Origin: Thalassospira sp. ER-Se-21-Dark
GTDB lineage: Bacteria > Pseudomonadota > Alphaproteobacteria > Rhodospirillales > Thalassospiraceae
NCBI RefSeq assembly: GCF_017922435.1
Contig: NZ_VDEZ01000007.1
Location: forward strand, 90,195 to 154,194
Reading direction: 5' to 3'
DNA length: 64,000 nt
Shown here: piece after piece, positions 27,317-35,397 of the stretch
How the letters are laid out: the number at the start of each line of letters is the position of its first letter
How positions within the stretch are numbered: position 1 is the first letter of the stretch
Position numbers and translations under genes: made by a program
Notes under the pieces: model-generated
Database searches by the model: none
What the model saw: the letters and a program-made list of their open reading frames with translations, nothing else
What the model was told of the DNA's origin: nothing

Positions 27317-27790
27317 TTAGTTTCCTGCCAAAAACGTGTTGTCGCGTTTCACATCATTCTTGGTACGCCAATCGGGAAGATCGCGGCACGAATGCGTGAA
27401 GACGTTTCGCTGCTCCATCGTCCAACAAGATCCGGCCTGTTTCCATTCGTTCCAGGCAAATGCTTTGTCCTTGTTAGTGACAGCTCGGTAGACGTGCTTC
27501 CAAACCTCATACACCCGATGGAGATCATATCCGCGCTGTATGAGATCGCCTTCCGGATGCTTCGCCAGCCTCCGCAGAACTTCCTCTCGCGATCCAACGA
27601 CAAGTTCTTTGTTCGCTTCATACACCGGCATGACGCGGTCCCACTCGGAGACAGCATCTGCACGAGTGTAGTTCGTCCAAAGAGACACCGCGTAATCCCA
27701 ATCCAAGTAGTCGGACTTCTGGGAATAAATCTGCGCGTTAGCGGCTCCCCCAAAAACCAAAAGGAATACGGCGATGAATGACGACGACAT
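27317..27790 (-). CDS. Exported protein encoded antisense within the T4SS operon
   Basis: A 157-residue protein on the strand opposite to all other transfer genes. The ATG at 27790 has an AGGCAGG site upstream and opens a clear signal peptide (MSSSFIAVFLLVFGGAANAQ). The mature protein is rich in Trp, Tyr and charged residues and has two cysteines (SCW and SCRDL). No family recognised. It occupies the place where IncP systems encode the entry-exclusion protein TrbK (between trbJ/virB5 and trbL/virB6), so exclusion is a possible role by position only. Its start overlaps the virB6 start by 17 bp in divergent orientation. The plus-strand frame opposite it has no sensible product. Confidence 0.7.
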   Translation of the reverse strand: MSSSFIAVFLLVFGGAANAQIYSQKSDYLDWDYAVSLWTNYTRADAVSEWDRVMPVYEANKELVVGSREEVLRRLAKHPEGDLIQRGYDLHRVYEVWKHVYRAVTNKDKAFAWNEWKQAGSCWTMEQRNVFTHSCRDLPDWRTKNDVKRDNTFLAGN

Positions 27791-28895
27791 CACCTGCCTG
27801 ACGTGTGATGTGGTGACGGAATATGTCGATTTGGCAAACAGTTTCACCCAGAACCTGAGCACTGTGCTCCTCGAACCCATGTGGTTCATCTATCTCTCCG
27901 TCGTTGGTCTATGGATCGTCATTCATGGCGGCAAGATGATCATGGGAAAGGGCGATCTAATTGGATTCGCTCATGAATTCGCGTTCATCATTATAGCTGG
28001 TCTGCTGCTCGGCGGGCAAGGGCCCACTCTCGTAAATTCCATCTATCAGATGGCTTTATCAACGATGGGTAGTGCTGCTGGCGTCGTTCTGTCTGCCGGT
28101 ATGGAAGGTGGCATTACAGCCGCGACGATACCGAGTGAAGCCACGTCTCTTGGTGGCATGGCTCAGTTGGTCTATGTCGCCGAACAAGGCTTGATGAGCG
28201 TACTTCGCATCGCCTTTGAGATATGGGCATCGATCTCGCTCGGCAATCTGATGGCCGGGGTCTACGGCGTCCTGCTTGCCCTGCCCTACATCATCCTGAT
28301 CATTGTTTATTTCAGCCAGGTTGTTGTCAGCATCTTCCGCGTGATGATGTTCTCGGCCCTCTCTCCAATCCTGATGCTTGCCGTCGGGTTTGGTTGGGGA
28401 CGCGGCATGGCAATCACCGGGGTTCGAACTGTCTTTGCCGCTTTTATGGTGCTGTTCGGCTCAACGCTTGCACTCGCACTGTGTCTCTATGGTGCAGCAT
28501 CGCTTGATATCCAGAATACCGAGAATGTTCGCGAGATCACATCAATCGACAATCCGGGCCTATGGGTTGCGATTGTTCTTGGCTGGATGGGTACAGCCTT
28601 TATGGCCGAGGCAACCGGCATGGCCAACTCGATTGCCGGATCCCAACTCACCAATCAGGCCGCAGCCGTCATTACCGCTGGCATGACCGCAACCGGTCTT
28701 TCCCTTGTCAATGCTGCCAAGAAATACGCACCGGGTGGAGCCTCAGCCGCACTTGATGCTGCTCTGCTGGGTGCGGGAGCCGCCCGCAATCCGGTTGGAG
28801 CGGCAGGGGCTGCCAAAGATAGTCTCGTTGCCGCCAAGAATGCCGTCATGGAACGCCTCAAGACACCGACCTTTGATCGGGGAGGCAAGCCATGA
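27774..28895 (+). CDS. virB6: VirB6/TrbL-like polytopic T4SS protein
   Basis: A 373-residue inner-membrane protein with a short N-terminal region, six or more hydrophobic segments (for example MWFIYLSVVGLWIVIHGG, LALPYIILIIVYFSQVVVSI, VFAAFMVLFGSTLALALCLY) and an alanine-rich soluble C-terminus. An AAGGA ribosome site lies 11 bases before the ATG at 27774. It forms the inner-membrane channel part of the T4SS. Confidence 0.9.
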   Translation: MNDDDITCLTCDVVTEYVDLANSFTQNLSTVLLEPMWFIYLSVVGLWIVIHGGKMIMGKGDLIGFAHEFAFIIIAGLLLGGQGPTLVNSIYQMALSTMGSAAGVVLSAGMEGGITAATIPSEATSLGGMAQLVYVAEQGLMSVLRIAFEIWASISLGNLMAGVYGVLLALPYIILIIVYFSQVVVSIFRVMMFSALSPILMLAVGFGWGRGMAITGVRTVFAAFMVLFGSTLALALCLYGAASLDIQNTENVREITSIDNPGLWVAIVLGWMGTAFMAEATGMANSIAGSQLTNQAAAVITAGMTATGLSLVNAAKKYAPGGASAALDAALLGAGAARNPVGAAGAAKDSLVAAKNAVMERLKTPTFDRGGKP

Positions 28896-29185
28896 ACCGG
28901 CTCAAGAAATTCCTGCGTGATGTCACTCTGACCTTCGTAATTTTTCCGCTCGTTGCGCTCTGGCTAATGGTTCTGACCGGCATGTTTTCGCCCGAAAGCC
29001 TGATCGTCTTCGTCATGGCACTTCGCGAAGTTGATGCCGCCCAGCTCGCCGGGCTGATGCGCAGTGCCGTTCATATCTGGATCGCGCTTTCATTCGTCCT
29101 TGCCCTTGCCCGACTTGCATTCGGGCTTGGTGCCTCTTCCCCCAAAACCGCTACCAATCAGAAAGGATCGCAGCCATGCGCCTGA
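28892..29185 (+). CDS. Small membrane protein of the T4SS operon
   Basis: A 97-residue protein with two hydrophobic segments (LTFVIFPLVALWLMVLTGMF and AVHIWIALSFVLALARLAFG). Its ATG overlaps the virB6 TGA, and its end overlaps the lipoprotein gene. No family recognised; probably a system-specific membrane component. Confidence 0.7.
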   Translation: MNRLKKFLRDVTLTFVIFPLVALWLMVLTGMFSPESLIVFVMALREVDAAQLAGLMRSAVHIWIALSFVLALARLAFGLGASSPKTATNQKGSQPCA

Positions 29186-29361
29186 TCCCCAAACATTTCG
29201 TCCCAATTCTTTGCCTCGTCGTTTTCCTCTCCGGCTGTGTCTCCGTTTCAAAGGACCGCGAGATCCCCAAAGACGGAACCGGAACCGATGAAATGAAACT
29301 CAGCCCGTGCGTCTGCAATCCGGTTGAGTTCAATGGCGAGGGCTTCTCATGGCTTGGCTAG
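29176..29361 (+). CDS. virB7: VirB7-like outer-membrane lipoprotein
   Basis: A 61-residue lipoprotein with signal peptide and lipobox LSGC (modified Cys near residue 20). The short mature part has two more cysteines in PCVCNPVEFN. Size, lipobox and location just before virB8/virB9 fit VirB7, which is tied to VirB9 in the outer-membrane core. It overlaps virB8 by 13 bp. Confidence 0.78.
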   Translation: MRLIPKHFVPILCLVVFLSGCVSVSKDREIPKDGTGTDEMKLSPCVCNPVEFNGEGFSWLG

Positions 29362-30077
29362 GGCGTATCGGCAAACGCGATAACGGGCGCAAGTCGATGA
29401 TCAAAACCACCTCAACGCACAAAGCCACAGTTGCTGCAGATCCGTTCAGCTTTCAGGCCAGCCATCGCAGGCTCGCCTGGATGCTGCGCCTGTCTGCCGG
29501 AACCAACATTGTGCTTGGTGCAGGTGTGGTCGTTCTGGTGCAAACCGTTGCGCATCTCGTACCGCTCAAGGAAACCGAGATTGCCCTGGTCCGGACCTAT
29601 GGCCCCGATGATCGCACCTACGTTGTCGAACCTGTCAGCAAGAAGGTCGAAGGCTTTGAAGTCTTTCTTGAAGCCCAGGCCAAACGTTTTGTTCTCATCA
29701 CCAACGAGATTGATCCGGTCACACAGCAAGAACGCCAGCGCGAAGCATCAAGACTTTCTGATGCCAGCTTCTGGGAACGCTTCAAACGCGAGCGGATCGA
29801 TAGCGGCCTGATCACCGAAGCTCTTGAAAAAGGCATCGAGCGCGAAGTGCGGATCGTCTCCATCGATCCCATCGCCACCTTGTCGTCAGACCATAAATAC
29901 GCGGTCGATTTCATCCAGATCGACCACCGTCGCGGCAAAGAGATCTCGCGCAAAAACTTGCGCGCCTACCTGACGCTGGCCACCCGTCCGCAAAACGTCT
30001 CCGAAGCTGACAAATACACCAATCCTTTTGGCGTCACCGTGCTCGACATGGTGCTTAGAGAAAGAGGCGCGTCATGA
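29349..30077 (+). CDS. virB8: VirB8-like T4SS assembly factor
   Basis: A 242-residue bitopic protein: a cytoplasmic N-terminus of about 45 residues, one membrane helix (NIVLGAGVVVLVQTVAHLV) and a periplasmic NTF2-like domain. NPFGVTVLDMV near the end fits the family pattern. The ATG at 29349 has GAGGG upstream. Coupled to virB9 by a 4-bp overlap. Confidence 0.9.
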   Translation: MAWLGRIGKRDNGRKSMIKTTSTHKATVAADPFSFQASHRRLAWMLRLSAGTNIVLGAGVVVLVQTVAHLVPLKETEIALVRTYGPDDRTYVVEPVSKKVEGFEVFLEAQAKRFVLITNEIDPVTQQERQREASRLSDASFWERFKRERIDSGLITEALEKGIEREVRIVSIDPIATLSSDHKYAVDFIQIDHRRGKEISRKNLRAYLTLATRPQNVSEADKYTNPFGVTVLDMVLRERGAS

Positions 30078-31144
30078 AACGCCTGACCAATCTTGTTTTC
30101 CATCTCGTCTTTGGCAGCCTCATTCTGGCGGTCCTCATTCTTGGCTATAAGCAGGCCAATGCGCAGACCGCCGCACGCCCACCTATGCCGGGGCAATCGC
30201 AACAACCGTTTTCTGGTGCGCAAATCACCCCGCAACAATCCGCACCAACCATGCCGGTGCCCGAGAGCGTGGTCGATCAGGCCCGCGATCAGAATGAGGG
30301 CTACTTCAACGCAATGAGCCGTCCGCGTACCAGCGGCCAGGTTCAGGATGTCTGGGATGATGCAGACCCGAGTGACGCGGTTTATGCGACCGATCTGTGT
30401 AATGATTGCACTTACAAGATCCGCACCCGCGAGTTCATGGTCACTGTGCTTGAACTGCCGCGCGGTGAGATCATCGAAGCTGTCGATCTGGGGGATGATG
30501 GCGGGTTTTCTGTCAAACCACGCGGTGAACGTCGTTTGGCGGTGCGCCCCAGCGGATACGGTTATGACACCTCACTTGTCGTCTATGGCAAATCAGGTGC
30601 TGTTTATCCGTTTTATCTAAGGGCCGAGAGCTTCAACTCGGTCAATGTGCCCGATCTGATCGTGCGGATTGAAGGATCCGTTCAAATCGAAAGCGATCCG
30701 GCGGTTGCTGGCTTTGACGACAACGGTAAAGCCAGCCTTCCGGCGATGTCTGTTCCAGGGCTTGGCAACAAGTTTGCCGCTATCGATACTGCGATTGCCG
30801 GACTGAGTGACTCCAATCCGGGCACGCCTGAAGGCGACTTTGTCGCGCAATCCCCGTTTGACCCGAACGCCCTGCATGGGTGGGGTGAGTATGATCTCTG
30901 GGGCGATGAAACACTGCGCCCGGAGACAGTATTTCGGGATGACCACTTCACCTATATCCGCTTTGGCAAGCGCTGGAAGGATATCGAACTGCCGACTGCC
31001 TATGTGGTGGTCGATGGCATAGATGAGCTGGTCAATACCCGTGTGCAGGGTGAGACCTACATCATCGAAAGCACCCGTCCGCTGATCACGCTCAAAAGCG
31101 GCAAGAGCTTCCTCTGTATTGAATATACCGGGGAAGGCGCATGA
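30074..31144 (+). CDS. virB9: VirB9-like outer-membrane core protein
   Basis: A 356-residue exported protein with a signal peptide ending near ANAQ. The first part contains a Pro/Gln-rich stretch; the later part has typical VirB9/CagX strands (TYKIRTREFMVTVLELP near residue 115, VYPFYLRAESFN, and DDHFTYIRFGKRWKDIELP then PTAYVVVDG). It forms the T4SS core complex with VirB7 and VirB10. Confidence 0.9.
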   Translation: MKRLTNLVFHLVFGSLILAVLILGYKQANAQTAARPPMPGQSQQPFSGAQITPQQSAPTMPVPESVVDQARDQNEGYFNAMSRPRTSGQVQDVWDDADPSDAVYATDLCNDCTYKIRTREFMVTVLELPRGEIIEAVDLGDDGGFSVKPRGERRLAVRPSGYGYDTSLVVYGKSGAVYPFYLRAESFNSVNVPDLIVRIEGSVQIESDPAVAGFDDNGKASLPAMSVPGLGNKFAAIDTAIAGLSDSNPGTPEGDFVAQSPFDPNALHGWGEYDLWGDETLRPETVFRDDHFTYIRFGKRWKDIELPTAYVVVDGIDELVNTRVQGETYIIESTRPLITLKSGKSFLCIEYTGEGA

Positions 31145-32232
31145 GTGCATTTTGTGATGTTGCACTGGTGCTGGGCCTGACCTTTGGGGGTGTATGTGCC
31201 GAACCGGTCGTCAATGAACCGCCAACCCTTCCAGCTGATGATCCATCAGTCTGGGCCCTTCCAGCCCCGCCACCACCAGCACCAGTTGCCCCTGCCCCAA
31301 CTATGCCGCCGATCATCATCAAGGAAGCCAAACCGGAACCAGAGCCAGCCCCGGCTCCCGAGCCTCTGCCGCAACCTGAACCTGTTCCTGAACCGCCCGC
31401 GCCGGATCCCTATCGCATGGCATTGGAGGCTGCCTGGCAACATCGCGTTTCCTTGTCGTCAGACTGGGGTTCTCCAGCCTGGCAGTCTGCTGACATGGCC
31501 GAGGCTTCGGGCCATGCTGTCCTGCCTGGTATGGCAACCCCTTCTGCACTTGATCCGCTCGATCTGCCGGTCAGTGATAACGAGAAAGCCGATTATGAAG
31601 GTCCGCGCCGGACGTCCACGCTTCCGGTCGATAACAGCCGGATCATTACGGCGGACCGCTATATCACCGTGATCCTTGAAACCGGGATTAACAGTCAGGT
31701 TGGCAGTGATGCAACTGGAACCGTCATCGTCCAGTCGGCGCGTGATGTTTATGGCTATCACGGGCGCAATGTTCTGATCCCCAAAGGGTCCCGACTGATC
31801 TGCAATTATGATCCACCCAAGGACATGGGCAGCTCGCGCCTGTCGATTGCCTGTGAACGGATCCTGATTGCCGGACACCGTGCCGAAATCCGCCAGCTCG
31901 CCTCCCCCATCGGAGACATTCAAGGCCGCCAAGGGGCTGCTGGCGAAGTGGACCGCCGTTTCTGGGAACGCTATGGCACCGCCTTCATGCTGACCGGCAT
32001 TTCGACGGCTGTGCGCTATGCCGCGGCCTCAACAAAATCCGAAGAAAGCGACGGCGAAGTCGCAACTGCGGCGGCTGAAAAAGCAGCCGAAGAACTCTCG
32101 ACCCGCTTTGGCGAGATCAGCGCCAGCGTCCTTGAAGAGACGCTTTCACTGCAACCCATCATCACCATCCCGCAAGGCACCCGCCTTCAGATCCGTCCGG
32201 CAACGGACTGGTACATTGCAAATGTGGAGTAG
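31141..32232 (+). CDS. virB10: VirB10-like core protein with very short N-terminus
   Basis: A 363-residue protein. After a hydrophobic start (FCDVALVLGLTFGGVC) there is a proline/glutamate-rich spacer (about 25-90), then the TrbI/VirB10 domain with VILETGINSQVGSDATGTVI, IPKGSRLICNY and IPQGTRLQIRPATDWY. Most VirB10 proteins have a cytoplasmic N-terminal segment before the membrane helix; here the hydrophobic segment is at the very start. It links the inner and outer membranes of the T4SS. Confidence 0.9.
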   Translation: MSAFCDVALVLGLTFGGVCAEPVVNEPPTLPADDPSVWALPAPPPPAPVAPAPTMPPIIIKEAKPEPEPAPAPEPLPQPEPVPEPPAPDPYRMALEAAWQHRVSLSSDWGSPAWQSADMAEASGHAVLPGMATPSALDPLDLPVSDNEKADYEGPRRTSTLPVDNSRIITADRYITVILETGINSQVGSDATGTVIVQSARDVYGYHGRNVLIPKGSRLICNYDPPKDMGSSRLSIACERILIAGHRAEIRQLASPIGDIQGRQGAAGEVDRRFWERYGTAFMLTGISTAVRYAAASTKSEESDGEVATAAAEKAAEELSTRFGEISASVLEETLSLQPIITIPQGTRLQIRPATDWYIANVE

Positions 32233-32236
32233 AAGC

Positions 32237-34444
32237 ATGAACAAACGAACGCTTTGGTGTTTGCTCCTGTCATCCTGTCTGGTTTCCCCAGCACTGGCTC
32301 AGTTGGCACAGCAAGAAACAACATCCTCTCAGGCCGAGCCCGGCATCGAGGAAATGGTGCGCAAGGTCAATATCGTCACCCGCACCAAAACCCGCACCGC
32401 CGTCTCGGAAAACGAACCGATGGCGATTGATCTCGGTCTGGTCGATGTGCCCGGTGCGCCGCCCAAACTGACCGAGGGCGTAACGGCCAAGGCATATGCC
32501 CGCTATGTCAATTACGAAGACAGCCTTATCGCGCAACTGGTTCTGACCGGTGTTGAAAAAGACGGCAAATCGGAACCACTCGATTCAAACGATTTTGTCG
32601 CCCAGTTCAATATGGACAGCCCCGAGCTTGATCCGGCGTCTACTGTCACCATCGAGGGTGATCAGGAAACGCTGCTTGCCGCTCTGCAGCGCTTGAATGA
32701 TGTCGAGGAAGAGGACGACAAGGAAGAAAAGGAAACCGAAAGCGCTGAAGCTGATACCGGTGCCTCAAACACTGTCGGATCGAATGCTTCCAAGAATGCC
32801 GATGCTGCCGGTTATTCGACACCATCAGCCCTTGATGTGGACGAAGATACCAGCACACCGACGGTGCGTGTCACGACCGAAGGCTGCAACATCCGGGTGG
32901 ATCTGGCACAGCTTGTTGCTGTCCAGCAAAGCCGGGTTGAAACCACCGAAGACGGCAATGTAAGCGCAGGGGCCTGCGAAGATGGTGCAGATCGCTATCC
33001 GCTGGACCGCAGCTATTCAGTTTGCGGCGATACCATCGACATGGAAACACGTCAGGCAACCGCACAGTATCTGCTTTTTTACACCGATGGCGGCGGCAAC
33101 CGTCAGGAAGTCACGGATTGCCTGAAGGATGAAGACAACGTCTTTGACATCACAGAGAAGACCTCGGCCTGCTCGGTCTATCTTGATTATAACGAGATGA
33201 TGGCTGTCCCACAGGCATCCCTTGTCTATGTCAATGCGAGCAACAATGAAGTCCAGGTCAGAAGCTGCGAACCGTCCGAAGAAATTGCGGCGGTTCCACT
33301 TGTCTCGGTAGCCGATGGCTGCTCAATCCGGCATGATTTTGCCGCTGGTCGATCCTATCAAACCGGTCGCCATATTTATGAGCTGAACGGCACCACCTGG
33401 CAGGCCGATGCCTGTTCGGATAATGGCACCGAATACCCCCACGAAACGGTTTACAAGAACCCTGCCGGTCAGGAAGTCTGCGCACCGATCATTAATCAGG
33501 CGGCAGGAACAGTCACCCGCCAAAGCCGCAAACAGATCGTGGTCAACGGGGTTGAGCAATTCATCACCGAATGCAAACCCGACAGCACCAATATTGCCAT
33601 CCAATCGACGATTGATGGCTGTGACAATCCTTCACTCTGGAACCATGATCTGGCGGCTGGCACCAGTTATGGTCGCGAGCGGTTTTACTACCTGCTAGAT
33701 AGCATTCCGAAATATGTCACCGAATGTCAGGATAGCGAGGTTGCCTACCCGCATCATGTCGAGACCACCGGCTGGCAAAACCATGATGACCAGTTGTTCG
33801 CCTATCGCCTGACTACGGTCTATATCGAAAGCACCCCAAGGGGACGCTTCAACATCAAGACCAGCGAAGTTCTGCCGGGCGAACCGCAGACTGTCTATGT
33901 CTATTCAGGCGAAGCGCCTGCAACAAACGGCGAGCATTTTTATGAAGGCTGCACCCGGTTTGATGCTCGGGACTTGGTGCAATCCTATGACCGCCCGGAC
34001 GGCTCGGTGCACAAAGTCGTCATTGGTGAAGCCGACCCGCTCAGTCTTGGGAACAAATGCTACAATGAATTTACGTGGGCTGCTGTAACGCATGGACGGT
34101 TTGAAAACCCGGTTTCTTCGAACAAATCCAGCGGTCCATGTGGTGTGTTTGAAAACTATGCGCACGTTTATGACGCTGCTTATCACTGCACCAGTACAAG
34201 CTCAGTCGGAACACGCAAGACCATTCGTGAAGATGGTGAGGTTATCGGCACGGCCTCTAACACCTGCACGACGTACAATGCCTATTCCCCGGTCAAAGCC
34301 AAATATTACACTGGCGGATCAGATGCCGACGGAAGTTTCCAAGGCTATGTCCGCGTCGGATTTCCCTCTTCTGGCTGGTCTTACCCTTCTCACACAAATG
34401 GCGTGAAATCCGCCTGCCTTGGGAATTGGGGGTGGCTGCAATGA
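32237..34444 (+). CDS. Large exported Cys-rich repeat protein of the T4SS operon
   Basis: A 735-residue protein with a signal peptide ending at PALAQ (residue about 22). The N-terminal part (about 23-160) is followed by an acidic low-complexity linker (EEEDDKEEKETESAEAD) and then repeated modules of roughly 70-100 residues, each with a GC(N/S/D) turn, a hydrophobic D(L/F)A stretch, a (Q/E)x-Tyr/Val strand and a closing Cys (for example VADGCSIRHDFAAG and IDGCDNPSLWNHDLAAG). There are about 20 cysteines in all, as expected for disulfides outside the cytoplasm. I do not recognise the family. It lies 4 bp after virB10 and overlaps virB11, so it is cotranscribed with the core complex. It could be a pilus-tip adhesin or surface factor, but that is inference. 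Confidence 0.8.
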   Translation: MNKRTLWCLLLSSCLVSPALAQLAQQETTSSQAEPGIEEMVRKVNIVTRTKTRTAVSENEPMAIDLGLVDVPGAPPKLTEGVTAKAYARYVNYEDSLIAQLVLTGVEKDGKSEPLDSNDFVAQFNMDSPELDPASTVTIEGDQETLLAALQRLNDVEEEDDKEEKETESAEADTGASNTVGSNASKNADAAGYSTPSALDVDEDTSTPTVRVTTEGCNIRVDLAQLVAVQQSRVETTEDGNVSAGACEDGADRYPLDRSYSVCGDTIDMETRQATAQYLLFYTDGGGNRQEVTDCLKDEDNVFDITEKTSACSVYLDYNEMMAVPQASLVYVNASNNEVQVRSCEPSEEIAAVPLVSVADGCSIRHDFAAGRSYQTGRHIYELNGTTWQADACSDNGTEYPHETVYKNPAGQEVCAPIINQAAGTVTRQSRKQIVVNGVEQFITECKPDSTNIAIQSTIDGCDNPSLWNHDLAAGTSYGRERFYYLLDSIPKYVTECQDSEVAYPHHVETTGWQNHDDQLFAYRLTTVYIESTPRGRFNIKTSEVLPGEPQTVYVYSGEAPATNGEHFYEGCTRFDARDLVQSYDRPDGSVHKVVIGEADPLSLGNKCYNEFTWAAVTHGRFENPVSSNKSSGPCGVFENYAHVYDAAYHCTSTSSVGTRKTIREDGEVIGTASNTCTTYNAYSPVKAKYYTGGSDADGSFQGYVRVGFPSSGWSYPSHTNGVKSACLGNWGWLQ

Positions 34445-35397
34445 ACGCCCTTTCCCCCAATCCGCTGTTTGAAAAGATCCTTGGGCCTCTGGCCACCTAT
34501 TACGGCGATCTCTCAACCGTCGAAATCCGCATGAACCGCCCTCACCGCGTCGTGACTGAACGGCGCGGGGAAGGCAAGCGCGAGATCGAAGACCCTGCTC
34601 TTACACTGGCCGCCATAGAGCGGATCGCCATCAGCCTCGCCAACCAGCGTGGTCTCAAGTTCAATCCCGATGACAATCCAAAACTCTCCTGCGTTTTGCC
34701 GGGCAATCATCGTTGCGAGATCCTCGTCGGTGCATCGGTGCGATCACACCTCAGCCTCGCGATCCGCTGCAAACATCCTTTCACCCCGACCTGGGAACAG
34801 GCCGGGGTGACACCGGCCATCCGCGATTATCTGATCGAGAAGGTCGCGGGTGATGCCAACATGATCATCAGCGGGGCAACCAATACCGGCAAAACCACCC
34901 TGCTCAACATGTTGCTCGCCACCATCGATCCGGCCCGGCGTGTGCTGGCCATCGAGGATACGCCAGAGCTGCATATCGAACAGTTCTGGGATGGCAATGG
35001 CCTGATTGCCGCGCGTGAGGCCGGAACGGGCAGCGGTATGGTTGGCTGGCGCGAGATCTATGATCACCTGATGCGCATCACGCCCGACCACATTCTGTTT
35101 GGCGAGATCAGCACCCAGAACGCCTTTGCTGCACTGGCTGCGCTCAATTCCGGGGTCACAGGCTTTATGTGCACCATCCATGCCGAAAGCCCCTGGCAGG
35201 CCATTCACCGCAAGTTTGATCAAAACATCGCCTGGGCCGGTGAAACCATGCCGCGTGTGCCGGAGTTTCTGGCCGAGCTGGTCGATGTCGTCGTTCAGAT
35301 CAAACGCAATACCGATGGCTGGCGACGCATCACCGAGATCTGGGAACCGAGAAATGATCGTTACGTCCTTCAAGACGGCAAGGAGGTGTTGTCATGA
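34441..35397 (+). CDS. virB11: VirB11 hexameric traffic ATPase
   Basis: A 318-residue secretion ATPase. Walker A is SGATNTGKTTLLN near residue 145, the Asp box is AIEDTPEL, Walker B lies around DHILFGEI, and the His box is TGFMCTIHAES. The ATG at 34441 overlaps the TGA of the upstream gene (ATGA). It acts at the cytoplasmic face and switches the T4SS between pilus assembly and transfer. Confidence 0.95.
   Translation: MNALSPNPLFEKILGPLATYYGDLSTVEIRMNRPHRVVTERRGEGKREIEDPALTLAAIERIAISLANQRGLKFNPDDNPKLSCVLPGNHRCEILVGASVRSHLSLAIRCKHPFTPTWEQAGVTPAIRDYLIEKVAGDANMIISGATNTGKTTLLNMLLATIDPARRVLAIEDTPELHIEQFWDGNGLIAAREAGTGSGMVGWREIYDHLMRITPDHILFGEISTQNAFAALAALNSGVTGFMCTIHAESPWQAIHRKFDQNIAWAGETMPRVPEFLAELVDVVVQIKRNTDGWRRITEIWEPRNDRYVLQDGKEVLS

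Noticed and set aside
27179..27781. Plus-strand open frame of about 200 codons opposite the antisense gene
   Set aside because: Its amino acid pattern is that of a shadow frame, it overlaps the virB5 end, and the minus-strand frame has a signal peptide and ribosome site.
30617..31165. Long minus-strand open frame opposite virB9
   Set aside because: virB9 is well supported on the plus strand; the opposite frame has no recognisable protein and reflects GC-rich codon use.
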